Positions 41,014-53,657 are shown, counted from the first letter of the stretch. The stretch: 64,000 bases of DNA from Dendrocalamus latiflorus (GCA_017311315.1 CM029664.1:45104510-45168509); one strand, 5' to 3'. The notes: generated by a model from the sequence alone, not told the origin. Made by a program: numbers and translations.

Positions 41014-41553
41014 AAACAGAAAAAAATGACAAATACAAATGCAAGTACAAGTATTGCATCCTCCGAGGTCGTGTATGATCCAAAGACCAATCCAAAACGG
41101 ATGGCCGTGTATGATCCAAAGCGGGAGAAAGCGGGCAAAAACTATGACCCTTTGGTCATTGAGGAATTTGATTGGGACAATGAATGGACTGACTCATTGG
41201 CTGCACCACCTCAAGGTGATCGTGGGTGTGACCTTACATGGGATGATGTTGATGAAGCCATTGACGCATCACGCTCGCTTCAAGGTCGCAATCTTCCAAG
41301 GCAAGCTAATAGGCATAGTCATGGTGAGACTATGACCTACCAAAGGCGTGCAAGATCTACAATAATAGTGGTTGAAGAAGATGGCTTAGATGAGCAAGAG
41401 CAATACTCGGATTCGGGCAATGAAGAAGGTGAGGAAGAAGATCCACATGATGATGCGGATGTGACGAAGCTCTCAATGCTACCGAAGATGGTGGACAAAA
41501 CATGGATTCTACTAGCAATCCCAATGAGTTCAACGATGGATATTGAGAGATAA
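41014..41553 (+). pseudogene. hAT transposase C-terminal exon fragment
   Basis: A pyrimidine-rich acceptor ending atgcag (to 41013) precedes the exon, and a donor-like gtgagttggtg lies near 40853. From the ATG at 41026 the frame reads MTNTNASTSIASSEVVYDPK, with a duplicated VYDPK unit. It continues EEFDWDNEWTDSLAAPP and DLTWDDVDEAIDASRSLQGR, then an acidic tail (NEEGEEEDPHDDADV) to a stop at 41553. The 'WDDVDEAI.....LQGRNLPR' segment is like the low-complexity C-terminus of plant BED-type hAT transposases. The catalytic region is missing. Confidence 0.55.
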
Positions 41554-42284
41554 GACAATTGGATTATGAACTATGCTACTTTTGTGTTGTGGACTATTAT
41601 TATTCCATTAGACTACTCTAAGCTTGTGGACTTATCACCTATATTATTTGTGTGGACTTATGTCGGTTATGTCGTGCTTGCTAATTTGTTATGTCGCTCA
41701 TATTTAATCTCGGATTCACTTAATTGTTATTGTGAACTTTTGTTGCTCATTATTCATGTGGTTTGTTGCATGAAAGAATAGAAGAGAAGAGAGGAGAGAT
41801 TGTCAATAAGGTATGTCACTCAATCCATATTTACTCAATTAATTAGAATACAATCTGTATCTATTACATTTGTAGCAATCTATATGTTGAAACTTGCAAG
41901 GGGACAAGAGGGATGGATGCTACATGGGAGAAGAGCAATTGGAATGGGGGGGGAGAGATGCAACATGGGCTCAAGAATTGACAACAGCAAGGTATATATA
42001 TGCTGCTAAAATGCTCATTTTATTTGCTGCCCCTTAGCGCTTTAGGATGTGTAAGGCGTCGCCTCGCCTCGCGCCTTACCGCTTAAAAGGTGTGAGGGGG
42101 GTGGGTCGCCTCGCCTCACCTTACCACCTTAATAACGTTGAAAGTTACTTCACATTTTCTAACATGCGAATGATTACCATGAACATGCAAAAATCGTCAA
42201 GTTTGAGCATGGTTTGGAAAAAAAACATTGGATGTTGATCAATTATTTATTGATATCATAGTTGTCAGGACTTCATTTTGAGTT

Positions 42285-42390
42285 GGGTTTACTACTAGGG
42301 GCATACACGACTTTTCCACCTAACTGGGCATACCTTTTGCTTACATGTACGCTTGGGCCTACACATGGTGGGGACCACTCCCCCAACACA
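42285..42390 (-). repeat. Truncated LTR fragment of the Tat-like gypsy family
   Basis: The stretch ending acatggtggggaccactcccccaaca (42365-42390; core tggggaccactcccccaaca) matches the outer ends of the LTRs at 50570 and 56122, including the 'cttgggcctacacatgg' part. Only about 105 bp remain. Confidence 0.55.
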
Positions 42391-43793
42391 CACTCTTTTG
42401 CGAAAGGACAACAAAGGTACATATGATGGAATATGGTTCTTCACTTACCATATTGTTTCAATGACGGCCAAAAATGGAGATGCCCAAATTATGATGCTCA
42501 CGCATGGACAACAATCTTGCAATTATAAATATAGTTTGATTAACTTTAGTAACTTCAATACTTGCTCCAAGATATACTTTTTTTTGAAGGAAAAACAATA
42601 TGGGAGATCCCTACTACTAAAATGTATTAAAATATGATAATAATGTATAGGAAGCTACAAAAGAGAAAGGAAAAAACTGTCCCAGCCACAGGGAGATATG
42701 AAAACTAACTTTCTTGGAAACTTAACTCCCAACAAATCTATATCAATAAGAATGGACCTCTTCCACCTAAACTTATTTGGGGTCACCCCATCAAAGATAC
42801 ATCTATTTCTCTTCAACCAAATACACCAACATCCAAGATATAGACTAGGGCAGCTTTTCCTAATACATCTATCCTTTTGCAGATCCAGTTAGTTTGCAAT
42901 GTCTCCCCAACATGACTTAAACTATTCATGGAATACTTAACCTTTAAGAGCTTTGGCAATTCTATGGATATGTAAGAATTACGCTCTCGAGATCCAGGTT
43001 ACCTTTTTTTAACTCAGGTGTCACGAGCACGTTTACTCGCACTACCACTAAGCTATTATTTGTTCAGAGGTTCTTTGTGATTTATGTTCGTATTCTGTAT
43101 GTACAGAGGTCTTGCACTCAGGAGATGGTTTTGTTGTATACATATCTACCCAGAATTGAACAAAAGTACCCCACCTCAAAAGCTAGTTTCAGACAATTAT
43201 GTACTCTTTCTTTTATTATTAGTATTTGCATCGCCTGTTCAAATTGGGAACTTTGGTTGTGAGTTATATTTGTTGTTTTCTATTATCTTTGGTTTGGTTA
43301 TCAGTCATCACCTTTAGTGGGCTCCCAAGCAAGTCGTCAATGTATTCAAAATTGAGCATTTTACTGCTGTAGTTCTTGAAAACAAAGTTATGCCAGCTAC
43401 GATTGTTGGTATGAATGTTTTTTAGCTATAGCAACATATAGGCTGGTGATCATGGATATCAGAATAAGGCTGAAATTGATATACATTTCCTCTGTTACAA
43501 AATAGATGATGTTAAAGATTAGCCATTTCCTCATGTATTAAGAACTGATCTAAGGTTATGAATCTACCCTCTATTAACTCTCCTAGTAATTCCTCTATCT
43601 TACTCTATTCTCAACCACAATACATGGGCATGATTGGAAGATACATAAATATTTTTTTGGCCAGTAGATACATAAATATTTTACCTTGAAAACCTGAAGC
43701 ATCAACTATTTTGTGTGTTTGTGTGCATCTTATACATAGATTTTGATGTGCACCACAAATACGGGACAGTTTTGTTACCAAATTATGCAAGTG
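42391..43793. other. Intergenic sequence with a possible LINE relic
   Basis: Apart from the weak LINE-like match at 42640-43000, nothing is recognised. AT-rich and non-coding up to the chromovirus insertion at 43794. Confidence 0.45.
42640..43000 (-). pseudogene. Possible L1-type LINE 3' coding fragment
   Basis: The minus strand contains SCPSLYLGCWCIWLKRNRCIF DGV (core WCIWLKRNRCIFDGV), resembling the 'W.IWKERN.R.F' motif near the C-terminus of plant L1-type ORF2 proteins. The rest is too decayed to confirm. Confidence 0.35.
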
Positions 43794-44171
43794 TGTTATG
43801 GATTCCTATTGGGGTAAGCACTACGTTCGGCGCCCCAAACAGGGTAACGCCTCTACATTGACTTAGCAGTTCCCCTGCTAGTCGGAGTCCTGTAAGTCTG
43901 CGTCTTTAGAATATCCCTTATGGATTACTTAGCTAAGGAGTTGTGTTAGAATCGGTCTCTGGAGATAATTGGGATTGTAAGAGTATAAATACCTGCCTGC
44001 GATTCAGCGGAAGGGTAACGAAGAAATAAAGTAACTCTTTCCCCCCAAACCCTAGCTTCTGATCGCAGATAACAACCACGGCGGCTCCAAGAGATACCCG
44101 CAAGGAAGAAGACGACGGCCGCCAGGCCAATCATCCATATAATCTGAGATCACGGGGCAAGATACACAACA
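43794..44171 (+). repeat. 5' LTR of chromovirus
   Basis: 378 bp, TG...CA ends. tataaata near 43983 is the probable TATA box. Partner: 48485-48862. Confidence 0.95.
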
Positions 44172-44174
44172 GAT

Positions 44175-44184
44175 TGGTATCAGG
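44175..44184 (+). promoter_or_regulatory. Primer-binding site (tRNA-iMet type)
   Basis: TGGTATCAGG lies three bases after the 5' LTR. It matches the common TGGTATCAGA site over nine bases. Confidence 0.85.
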
Positions 44185-44188
44185 TTCC

Positions 44189-47100
44189 ATGGCTTCGGAC
44201 GCAGGCAACGTAGATTTCCGCGAACTGAAGGAGATCTTGGGCACCATACTAAAGCGGCAGGAAGAACAGGCAGCTGCGCATGCAACCCTCGAAGCTGCTG
44301 TTCTTGCTCTTGAAGGTCGAGCAGCATCACCAACAAAGACCACCAATTCTGCAAATTCATCTGCACGTCAACTTCCAGGTGATCAAACTGGGACCCCAAC
44401 TCCAAGTCGGTTTTACAAAGTCGATTTTCCCTTGTTTGATGGCAATTCCGATCCATTGGAGTGGCTCGCTCGTTGTGATCAGTTTTTTCGTGGCCACCAT
44501 ACTCTCGAAGAAGAAAAGGTTTGGTTGGCAACCTACCATATGACGGGTATTGCACAACAATGGTATTACAAGTTGGAGAGAACCGAAGGAATTCCCTCTT
44601 GGCCTCGATTCCAAAACTCATGTAAACTGCGTTTTGGTCCTCCTTTTAGATCAAACCCAGTCTCTGAACTTGCTCTCCTTCGTCAGACGGGTTCAGTCGA
44701 AGAATATGCACAACAATTCTATAGAGTGCTATGTCGAGCGGACAATCTGTCTCCGGAACATGAAGTTGGACTATTTCTGGCTGGTCTGGGTGAGCTCATC
44801 AAATCTGATGTAGAGTTGCAGAGTCCTGCTTCCTTGGATACCGCTGTCAGTCTAGCTAAAGCCGCGGAAAGACACTACAAACTATTATACAGCTCGGGAC
44901 TGATTCTTCGACAACCGCATTCCAGTCCACAGGTTGCCAATGCAAAGTACATTCCATCACAACGCATGGCTCCATTGTTGTCAAAACCACCGGAGGTCCC
45001 ACTTCTGCCTGCGCCTCCACCAGGACCATCTCTACAGAATCAGCGAGCATTTAGACGTCTCACCCCATCCGAGATGGCGGAGCGTCGTCAGAAAGGTCTG
45101 TGCTTTAATTGTGATGAGCAATTCACAAGAGGTCATCGCTGTAAGCGCCTGTATTGGATTGAAATTTTGGATGAAGATGATATTACAGAGGATAGTACTG
45201 CAAATACCAATCCTCAGATCTCTCTACATGCGTTAACCGGAATATCTGCGGGGAATACCATGCAATTGTCAGTTTCCATCAATGGCCACAAGTTTTGTGC
45301 CTTGGTTGACTCAGGTTCGACTCACAATTTCATCAGTATTGCTGCTGCTAAACAGTCCAATATTACCTTGAAAGATCGCACATGCATCAATGTAGCCGTA
45401 GCAAATGGAGATCGGATTCCCTACCCGGGGTTCTACTCATCCATGCCACTCTCTATTGATTCTGAAGAATTTTCAGTCACCTGTTATGCCCTACCTCTCC
45501 AGGGTTTTGATTTCATCCTGGGTGTGCAGTGGCTTCGCACATTAGGCCCAATTCTCTGGGACTTCTCCAACCTTTCAATGTCGTTCTGGCATTTGGGACG
45601 GCAAGTGCGATTTCTGGGCATTCCAGCCAGACCATCCGCCCGTCTACTCTCTATTAGTGCATCAACTCAAGACCTGTTACCAGCATTACTCGAAGATTTT
45701 CAGGACCTTTTTCAACAGCCTTCAGGATTGCCTCCTCAACGTCTCTTTGACCACCGCATTCATGTGTTTCCAGGATCACAACCAGTGGCGGTTCGTCCAT
45801 ATCGATATCCTCATCATCATAAGGATGAAATCGAAAAACAATATGATGAGATGTTATCACAAGGCACTATACGTCCCAGTACGTCTCCCTTCAGTTCACC
45901 AGTCATATTGGTCAAAAAGAAGGATAATACTTGGCGGCTATGTGTGGACTATCGTGCGCTTAATGCCCAAACTGTCAAAGATAAGTTTCCTATTCCGGTA
46001 GTTGACGAGTTATTGGATGAGTTACGACATGCCAAGTACTTCACCAAGCTGGATTTAAGGTCGGGCTATCACCAAATCCGAATGCACCCGGACGACATTC
46101 ACATGACAGCATTCCGGACGCATCATGGTCATTTTGAATATTTAGTGCTACCCTTCGGTCTATCAAACGCCCCAGCGACCTTTCAGGCTGTCATGAATGC
46201 CATACTACAGCCATTGCTTCGCAAATGTGTGTTGGTTTTCTTTGATGATATACTAATATTCAGTCCATCTTGGTCAGAACACCTGTGCCATATGCGCACA
46301 GTTTTCAGTCTCCTTAGGCAGCATCAATTCTTTCTCAAGCGGTCAAAGTGTTCTTTTGGCACAACGACAGTATCATATTTGGGTCATGTTGTCTCAGCAT
46401 CTGGGGTTTCCATGGATCCATAAAAAATTCAAGACATTCAGAATTGGCCGACCCCTACGTCTATGCGGCAATTGAGGGGATTCTTAGGACTTGCCGGATA
46501 TTACCGTAAGTTCATCCAGCATTTTGGTTCTATTGCAAAGCCTCTCACCCAATTGCTCACTAAGGAGGGCTTTAGCTGGTCCCTGGAAGCAGCCGATGCA
46601 TTTGTGGCTTTAAAAGACGCCCTCTGCACACCGTCTTTTCTGGCCCTTCCAGATTTTACAACCGCCTTCATTGTCGAATGCGATGCTTCCGGAAGTGGCT
46701 TCGGGGCTGTCCTGCATCAGGGATCTAAGCCGATTGCCTTCTTCAGCCGAGCCATTCCACCTCACCACGCCAAATTAGCTGCGTATGAGCGTGAACTTAT
46801 TGGATTAGTCAAAGCAGTGCACCATTGGCGTCACTATCTTTGGGGAAAGGCGTTTATTGTCCGCACGGACCATTACAGTCTGAAGTATCTTCTGGATCAG
46901 CGCTTAAATACGATTCCTCAACACCATTGGGTCAGCAAACTATTTGGGTTCGATTTCCACATTGAATTCAAACCGGGCAAAACCAATTTGGTCGCAGACG
47001 CACTGTCTCGCCGGGATGAACAGCTGTCCTTGTCAGCTCTCTCAGTACCAAGCTTTCAGTTGCTAACTCAGCTCAAAGAGGAACTACAGTCCTCATCCAC

Positions 47101-48470
47101 CTTCCAGACCTTGCAGTCTCAGCTTGCAGCTCAAGACCTTCCTCCTCATTGGTCCTTTCTGGATGGGTTCTTCTTATACCACGGCCGCATATTTGTCCCA
47201 AACACCTCAGCTTTTGTGCAGCAGATAATTGCGACATATCATGCCATTGGCCATGAGGGGATCCAAAAGACACTACACCGTATCCGCAAGGACTTCTACA
47301 TTCCCCAATTGAAGCAGCTGACTCACGATCATATTACATGTTGTATTACATGCCAGCGCAACAAGCAGATCATCTCCACCCGGCAGGACTACTACAACCT
47401 CTGCCGATTCCCACTCGAGTCTGGGCGCATATCTCCATGGACTTCATTGATGGTTTTCCTCGAGTACATGGCAAATCTGTTGTCTTAACAGTGGTTGACA
47501 GATTTTCTAAATATGCTCATTTTGTCCCATTGGCACATCCGTATACAGCTCAGTCTGTGGCTCAGGCCTTCTTTGAGGCTATTGTGCGCCTCCATGGATT
47601 CCCCGAATCAATTGTCAGTGATCGCGATACAATTTTCACAAGTCATTTCTGGACTGAACTATTTCGGCTGGCTGGAGTCTCTCTCGATATGACCTCCGCC
47701 TTTCACCCGCAAGCTGATGGTCAGAGTGAAGTTGTTAATCGTACCATTGAAATGTACCTCCGTTGTCTCAGCGGAGATCGACCTCGTCAGTGGGTTAGAT
47801 GGCTTCCATGGGCTGAATTCTGCTACAATACATCATTTCACTCTGCTCTTCGATGCACTCCCTTTCAGGTTGTGTACGGGCGTCCTCCTCCAGTCCTTAT
47901 TCCGTATCAAGCAGGCTCAGCTCAAGTCGCAGCAGTGGAGGATACTTTACGTGCCCGTGATGACTTTCTACGGGACATCCGGGAACGTCTACTACATGCT
48001 CAGCAGCGCATGAAAGAATTCTACGACAAACACCACCGGGAAGTTGAGTTTGAGGTGGGACAATGGGTTTTGCTTAAGCTCCATCACCGCCAAGCAGTGG
48101 GGATTACTACAAAATTCTCCAAGTTGTCTCCCAAATACTATGGGCCGTATCAAATCATTGGTCGAGTTGGGCCCGTGGCTTATAAACTTCAACTCCCCCC
48201 GTCGGCTCGTCTCCACAACGTGTTCCATGTGGTCTTTCTGAAGAGCTTCAATGGACCCCCCCCCCTGCAGCCCCTCCGGAGCTTCCAGATATTCTTCATG
48301 GTAGGGTTCTTGCTGCTCCTTCTACAATTGTTCGATCTCGTCTGCATAAAGGAAACTGGGAAGTCTTGGTTCAATGGAAGGATCAATCAGCGGCTGACGC
48401 TTCTTGGCTGTCGGTCCCAGACTTCAAACGTCTTTACCCAAATTTTCAGCTCGAGGACGAGCTGTTTCCT
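44189..48470 (+). pseudogene. Chromovirus Gag-Pol polyprotein with stop and two frameshifts
   Basis: The first ATG is at 44189 (MASDAGNVDFRELKEILGTI). Gag core: DPLEWLARCDQFFRGHHTLE and LLRQTGSVEEYAQQFYRVL. Zinc knuckle CFNCDEQFTRGHRC is near 45102, protease ALVDSGSTHNFIS near 45300. RT has LVKKKDNTWRLCVDYRALNA and VFFDDILIF (near 46235). A TAA at 46421-46423 interrupts just after RT. RNase H (FIVECDASGSGFGAVLHQG) and the integrase zinc region follow in frame. A one-base loss near 47366 shifts frame before the catalytic core (ISMDFIDGF, IVSDRDTIFTS, GQSEVVNRTIEMY). A run of C near 48257 shifts it again before the chromodomain-like end (WEVLVQWKDQSAADASWLSV). The earlier TTG at 44174 is PBS, not a start. 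Confidence 0.95.
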
Positions 48471-48484
48471 CAGGAGGGGGGAAA
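48471..48484 (+). promoter_or_regulatory. Polypurine tract
   Basis: aggagggggGAAA directly precedes the 3' LTR TGTTATGG. It overlaps the codons that end the polyprotein. Confidence 0.9.
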
Positions 48485-48862
48485 TGTTATGGATTCCTAT
48501 TGGGGTAAGCACTACGTTCGGCGCCCCAAACAGGGTAACGCCTCTACATTGACTTAGCAGTTCCCCTGCTAGTCGGAGTCCTGTAAGTCTGCGTCTTTAG
48601 AATATCCCTTATGGATTACTTAGCTAAGGAGTTGTGTTAGAATCGGTCTCTGGAGATAATTGGGATTGTAAGAGTATAAATACCTGCTTGCGATTCAACG
48701 GAAGGGTAACGAAGAAATAAAGTAGCTCTTTCCCCCCAAACCCTAGCTTCTGATCGCAGGTAACAACCACGGCGGCTCCAGGAGATACCCGCAAGGAAGA
48801 AGACGACGGCCGCCAGGCCAATCATCCATATAATCTGAGATCACGGGGCAAGATACACAACA
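48485..48862 (+). repeat. 3' LTR of chromovirus
   Basis: 378 bp, five differences from the 5' LTR by eye. Followed by TSD AAGTG. Confidence 0.95.
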
Positions 48863-50241
48863 AAGTGATATTTAAGCTGCCAATCATACATGTGACAGGC
48901 AAATCCTACATATGGCAATCAAAGAAAAGCCATATGTACTAATGATACATATATAGAAAGAACATGGTTTATTGTTGACTATAATTCCACGAACTTTAGA
49001 AATACAGGCAAATCTTGTTCAATGTTATATGAAGATATATACTACTAAAACACAATTTTTTGAGAAAATATTATTAAAATACAGCTCTATGTTTTATATT
49101 TGGACATGACATTCTCTCTTTGTAAATGTGGACTTCTCTTTACCTTTTTGTCGAACTGGTCTTACCTTTTGGAGGCTGATAACTTTAGGTTTTCACTTCC
49201 AAATAGCAGAAGCCCTGCTCCTTCTTTTGTGCCTCTCTTATGCAACAACTCTCAATTTAGATTACGAAGTTGCCAACCCATTTCATGATAGGCGGCTTAA
49301 GGTTTTGTGTTGCAGTATACAAAGATTTTCTGCAAGCTTGAGATAAGCTTATTAATGCCCATTCATGAAATCAATGTAGCGCATGCACACACAAGCACAT
49401 GCATGCGTTTATGCTTAGATGTGAACCCAAACACCCATGGACACGCACACTGTGCGTTAAAACAGCAGTCAGGTGCCTTACTGGAAAGCCAAATAACAAC
49501 CTTTGTCCATTTAGCAATCTTCGTGCTTTATCAAATCCCAGTGATATTGTTCAGTGGGTAGTAATGTGCGGTTATTTTCCATCAAGAATAGTTGCTTAAA
49601 TAGTCCACCAAATTGCTACTTGGATCTGCAAGTTTTTTTTTCTTCTGGTGTCTACTTTGATTCTCATGCAGAAGTTTCAGGAGAAGTGGAGGATATGATG
49701 CAAGTTAAATTCCCATGCTCGATAAATTTGGTCCAGGCAAAAATGTGAAGACTGTTTTCATGGCTTCATGATTTTCAGTTTTTCTACAATAAAAATATTG
49801 CTTTTGGTACTATATTTACTATTTGTTCTATTGCCTAATCTTGTTGTTTATTAGGTTTACTGATATTAGAAAAAGTCATGCAATATCAGTTCTGCTTTTT
49901 GGTAATTCATTAATCAAGTAATATAGCTTTCTCTATGGTATGTCTTGAATAAGGGAATTCTGTTTATTGGTAGCATTCTTGTTTGAGATGTTTGACCCCC
50001 ATTAGTAGTCATTAGTAATAAATGCTGCAGCATCCAGATGAAATTTATTAGCTAAATTTAAGCTCAACGTCCTGATGCATTGTTTTGTCAGGTGCAATTT
50101 TTTCTGCTTTTTGCCATTGAGAATTTGCTAATTTGTTCCTATGAGGTGATGTGGATTAACTATTCCATTCTAGAGTTGATGATTTTTTTTTACTTTTTCA
50201 CAAGTTTTTTTCACAAGTATATTATTTATACTTTAAACAAT
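48863..50241. other. Intergenic sequence, no gene seen
   Basis: No domain recognised. A T-rich tract followed by catgcag|aagtttcagg near 49670 looks like a splice acceptor with a short frame to 49748, but nothing links to it. A CA/CATGCA-rich stretch lies at 49380-49450. Confidence 0.4.
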
Positions 50242-50570
50242 GGTTACCGGGGCTTTGGGAGACCCGAGAAGGGCACCCGGAGCCTAAAACTCAAGAGAGG
50301 AGAGAGGTGGAGTGGATGCACTTTTCTCAACCTTAACTTAGTCTCTTCCTCTTGAAAATGTTCTTCTCCTTCTCATGGTGCCTTATAGGCCATATTTATA
50401 ACCATGGGTGAAGGTGTTTACAAAAATGCTCCTCTTAAGGTTTTTACTAGTGGGGGTCAATATGTCATTTCTCTAGCATGGCCTACGTGGGCCTGCCTTT
50501 TTGTTACATGCCTACTTGGGCTTGCGCATGGTAGGCTGATTAGGTCAAGGTGGGGTCCACTCCCCCAACA
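50242..50570 (-). repeat. 3' LTR of degenerate Tat-like element
   Basis: The stretch from about 50308 (gaggtggagtggatgcac) to the terminal ccccaaca at 50570 aligns with 55855-56122. The first 60 bp (50242-50300) contain different sequence. Confidence 0.7.
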
Positions 50571-51846
50571 GTAGCCTCTCATGGGCTAGGGCTTCGCAAT
50601 CGATAAGCCGATACCATACGCTCCACACTTTGGCCCCCTGTCCCTTCGGCCCACCATTGCGATCCATCAGATGTTCTATGGCCTTAGTTGGACCGTTCGG
50701 GTGACCAGTAGGTCCGTGGACCACTTCTGGGGGGCTATACATGATTTATCAAAGGCCTCATCCGTTCGCCGGGCGGGCTTCGCCGCGGGACCCCACAATC
50801 TGACATGTTTGCTTTGTGCTTGGGAGTTGTCGAGATGGTCGTTAGGTTCCCCTTCACGTCCTTGAGGTAAGAGGCGGCCTTCGCTGCTTAGGCCTTGGGT
50901 GCGATATGCAGTTTTTGTCCTGGAAACCCTTGAGCTTACCTACCAGCTTCGGTCTGGAAACCGATGGAGGCCGTGGGTGAACCTCCCCCTAAAGGTTTGG
51001 TCCGTGCCTCACGCTCGCGCCCATGTATCCTGTCGCTTGGGATAACATGCCAGTCTCGTTTGTTGGCTTGAGTAGTGGCCGTCTTGATCACGCACCATCG
51101 ATCTTGGACACATGGCGACGATTCGCCTGTAGGGACATGGCCAGTCGCGTCAGGTATGGGGGCACGCACGTCTCCTCAAGGTGCGCTTATCCCGCCGATA
51201 TCAAGGCGTACGAGCTGGCTGTATTTTTGCAGTGCCTCCTACCATACCATCTTCATTTCTGGTCCCACTTTGTTCACTCGCCACCCCGTGTGCAAAAACC
51301 ACGTGGCCCAAGTAGGCAACTTCGCGGTGATCGAAGAAATACTTGCTCAACTAAGAAAGTGCTGGTTCTCGTGGAGGACTTCTAGTAGGCTTTGCTATGC
51401 TTCCGGGGCTAGACCGCCCCCCACCGAAACCTGCCTGGATGGGTCGTCATTGACAAGCGGCAATTTCTTGACTTTGTCGTCCGGCTTCGGCTTCAGTGTC
51501 CATTCTGTGGCGAAGGGAGGGGTGAAGCCTCTAGGGGGCAAGGCCTTTACCCAACGTGTGCATCTTCCGGTGTGGGCTTCGCGTGCCAACTTCGATTTGT
51601 TGTGCAAGGCCCTGGTCGCCGAGTACTGTAATGACCACTTTCGGGCCAGGCAGTTTCATGCATAGGTAGTTGTGGTGCAGGACCGCCCCAAATGTGTTGA
51701 GGGTAGCCCTTCCTAGTATGGCGGTGTACGCGTACAGAGGTCCACGACATTAAAGTTGACCACCTTCATTCTAGCTTACTCGCCTTAGCTGAGGGCAACT
51801 TTGAGCTCCAATTAGACCAACACCTTGATCGAGATCTGCTGAAGCC
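50571..51846 (-). other. Decayed pol region of Tat-like element
   Basis: GC-rich like the rest of the element, but no RT, RNase H or integrase motif can be read in any frame. It is presumably heavily mutated pol sequence or foreign filler. Confidence 0.35.
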
Positions 51847-53657
51847 CTACAGTAGGATCCCAGGCAGCTGAAGCTTGCTGCACAGGATGCCCATCTTGTC
51901 AAAGGTGCTGATAAATAGGAGGTCCACAGAGCTGCCTCCATCCAACAGGACTCGCCTCACTTCGCACCCCATGATGTTGGCCACGATGACCAATGGTTCT
52001 TGGTAGGGAAGTCTACTCCCGAAGCATCCTCCGTCGTGAAGGCGACGTCGACTCGGGCCCACGCTAGAGGCACCTGTGCCAGGTATGTGGCGACGTGGTG
52101 TACCCAGCGCGCATAGGCCCTCCGCTACCTCTTATAGGGGAACTCGAGGGATGACCCTCCCGTGATGGCGTTGATCACCCGTCGAGGTCTGGCGTCGACG
52201 GCTTCGATTTGTAGCACGCTGGGAAGGGCTTGCGCGAGTGGTATCTTCGAAGGCTGTTGTACGTGCACCACCACCGGTGTCCTCGTGTCTTGACCGTGAT
52301 CCCTGGTCGTGCTCTCACTGAGTGCTGCATTGGTGGGGCACTCGCGCATTGTGTGTTCCCCCTTGCAGTGCACCTCGCACCACGACCCCTGCAGATGGCC
52401 GTCCTCTCAGCCTCGCCCCCTTCTGTGACTGCAGCCCCTTCCTCTACCGCGGCCCTAGCCACCGGGGGCGGAGGTTTTGTCACTCCTCCCTTTGATGCCG
52501 AACACGTACCTGCCTCGAGGCCCTTTTAGTTGTTTACGGGTCGCATCCTTCCTTTGGGACGAGGAGGTAGGCTTACCCTCCGCGCTGGGCCCCATGACTT
52601 TGACCTTGCGCCTTACCGCATCTGCCTTGGCCCTCGCGTACTCTTCCATTTTGTAGAAGAGCTTGACCACTATCTTTATGGGTTTTCGGGCGTTGTACTC
52701 CGCGAGAGGCCCCTTCCGAAGGCCTCGGATGGCGGCGTTGATGATTGTCATCTTATTCACGTCTTGGCATCTAACTTTCACGAAGCTTTTGAAGTACTCT
52801 CGTAGCTTCTCTCCGCGGGCTTGCTTTATCGCAAAGAGCTAGTCAGCGTTGACCTGCTCCGCATAGTTACCTTGGAAGTTGTTGTGCATGAGATCGTAGA
52901 CCTGCTTCCACGCATAGACGGAGCCAGGGGTGATCGTGAAGAACTAGGATAGCGTGATCCCCTGCAGGGCGAGCGACAACCCTTGGCCTTTGTCGAGTCG
53001 TCTCCCCCTGTGGCTTTGATAGCCGTCTCGTAGACGCGAAGGAACTCGCGGGGGTTGGTGTCGCCCTTGTAGGCCTCCACCGTGGGCATATTGAAGTCCT
53101 CCAGCTAGGCGTGCCATTGCAGTCCTGCACTGAGGGGGGACTCGAAGTCCACCCTCCGGGGGGCGCTGCTAGTGATGCGATGGCATTCAGACTCTCCATC
53201 CCTTCTTCGGCTTCCTTCGTCGCATCAGTGGTGGGGTCTACTGTCTCCGCGTCTCTTGCAGCTCCTACATGGCCCTCTGTAGGTTTGCCAGCTCTTGCTG
53301 CAGTGCCTCGCAGATCGCCTCCAGCCCGCCCACACCCAGCGTCTCTATTAGGGCACCCTCGGCTCACTGCATGGTAGCGTCGAAGGTGCCTGGGTCGCTG
53401 GAGGTCACCGCGGCGACGGCAAGGCACCAGAACTACCGGGGGCTGTCGAGGCAGTGCCCTTTGTTTGCGACACCATCCTCTCCGCGGCCTGTGCTGCTGC
53501 TAGAGGGCCATCTTCGTTGCCTACCATGACATCGGGTGTGGTCACCCTGGTGCGTCGCTGCCACGAGGGTGGGGGGCCCTCGACCACCAGCTCCATCACC
53601 CCCGCAGCCGTGGTGCCCATCCTTCGCTTCGAGGCCGACGCCACCTTCCTCTTTGGT
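51847..53657 (-). pseudogene. Tat-like Gag and protease fragments
   Basis: From the nested insertion leftwards the minus strand reads KRKVASASKRRMGTTAAG (gag N-terminus), YKGDTNPREFLRVYETAIKA and GGDDSTKAKG (gag core near 52980-53080), INAAIRGLRKGPLAEYNARK (near 52730), a knuckle-like CEVHCKGEHTMREC (near 52345), and the protease motif LLDGGSSVDLLF (near 51925-51960). Stops and frameshifts separate all of these. The gag blocks are closely similar to those at 3300-3850 in the first Tat-like element, showing that both belong to one family. Confidence 0.85.

Larger units (their letters stand above)
39999..42140 (+). mobile_element. hAT element C (8-bp TSD AAAGTTAC)
   Basis: The left end CAAGCTTATTAAGGCG (39999) and the reverse complement of the right end, CAACGTTATTAAGGTGG (ending 42140), form the TIR. 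Perfect 8-bp TSDs AAAGTTAC lie at 39991-39998 and 42141-42148. Both ends carry many AAGGCG / GGCGAC / GCCTAAG units in both orientations. The interior holds a G-rich tandem array, a likely intron and an exon with hAT-like protein sequence. 2,142 bp. Confidence 0.92.
43794..48862 (+). mobile_element. Complete chromovirus-type Ty3/gypsy element (TSD AAGTG)
   Basis: Two 378-bp LTRs (43794-44171 and 48485-48862) start TGTTATGGATTCC and end GATACACAACA, flanked by AAGTG at 43789-43793 and 48863-48867. By eye they differ at five positions, all transitions (about 1.3%), so the insertion is young. The total of 5,069 bp with short LTRs, and a C-terminal chromodomain-like segment, suggest the Reina-like group. 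The gag-pol frame has one stop and two frameshifts. Confidence 0.96.

Noticed and set aside
41039..41335. Alternative 98-codon frame within the hAT exon
   Set aside because: It is an out-of-frame shadow of the WDDVDEAI-containing exon.
44174..44188. TTG start giving five extra residues before chromovirus gag
   Set aside because: These bases are the primer-binding site. The ATG at 44189 is the natural start.
49660..49748. Possible internal or last exon with T-rich acceptor ending catgcag
   Set aside because: Only 28 codons, no homology recognised, and no partner exon.
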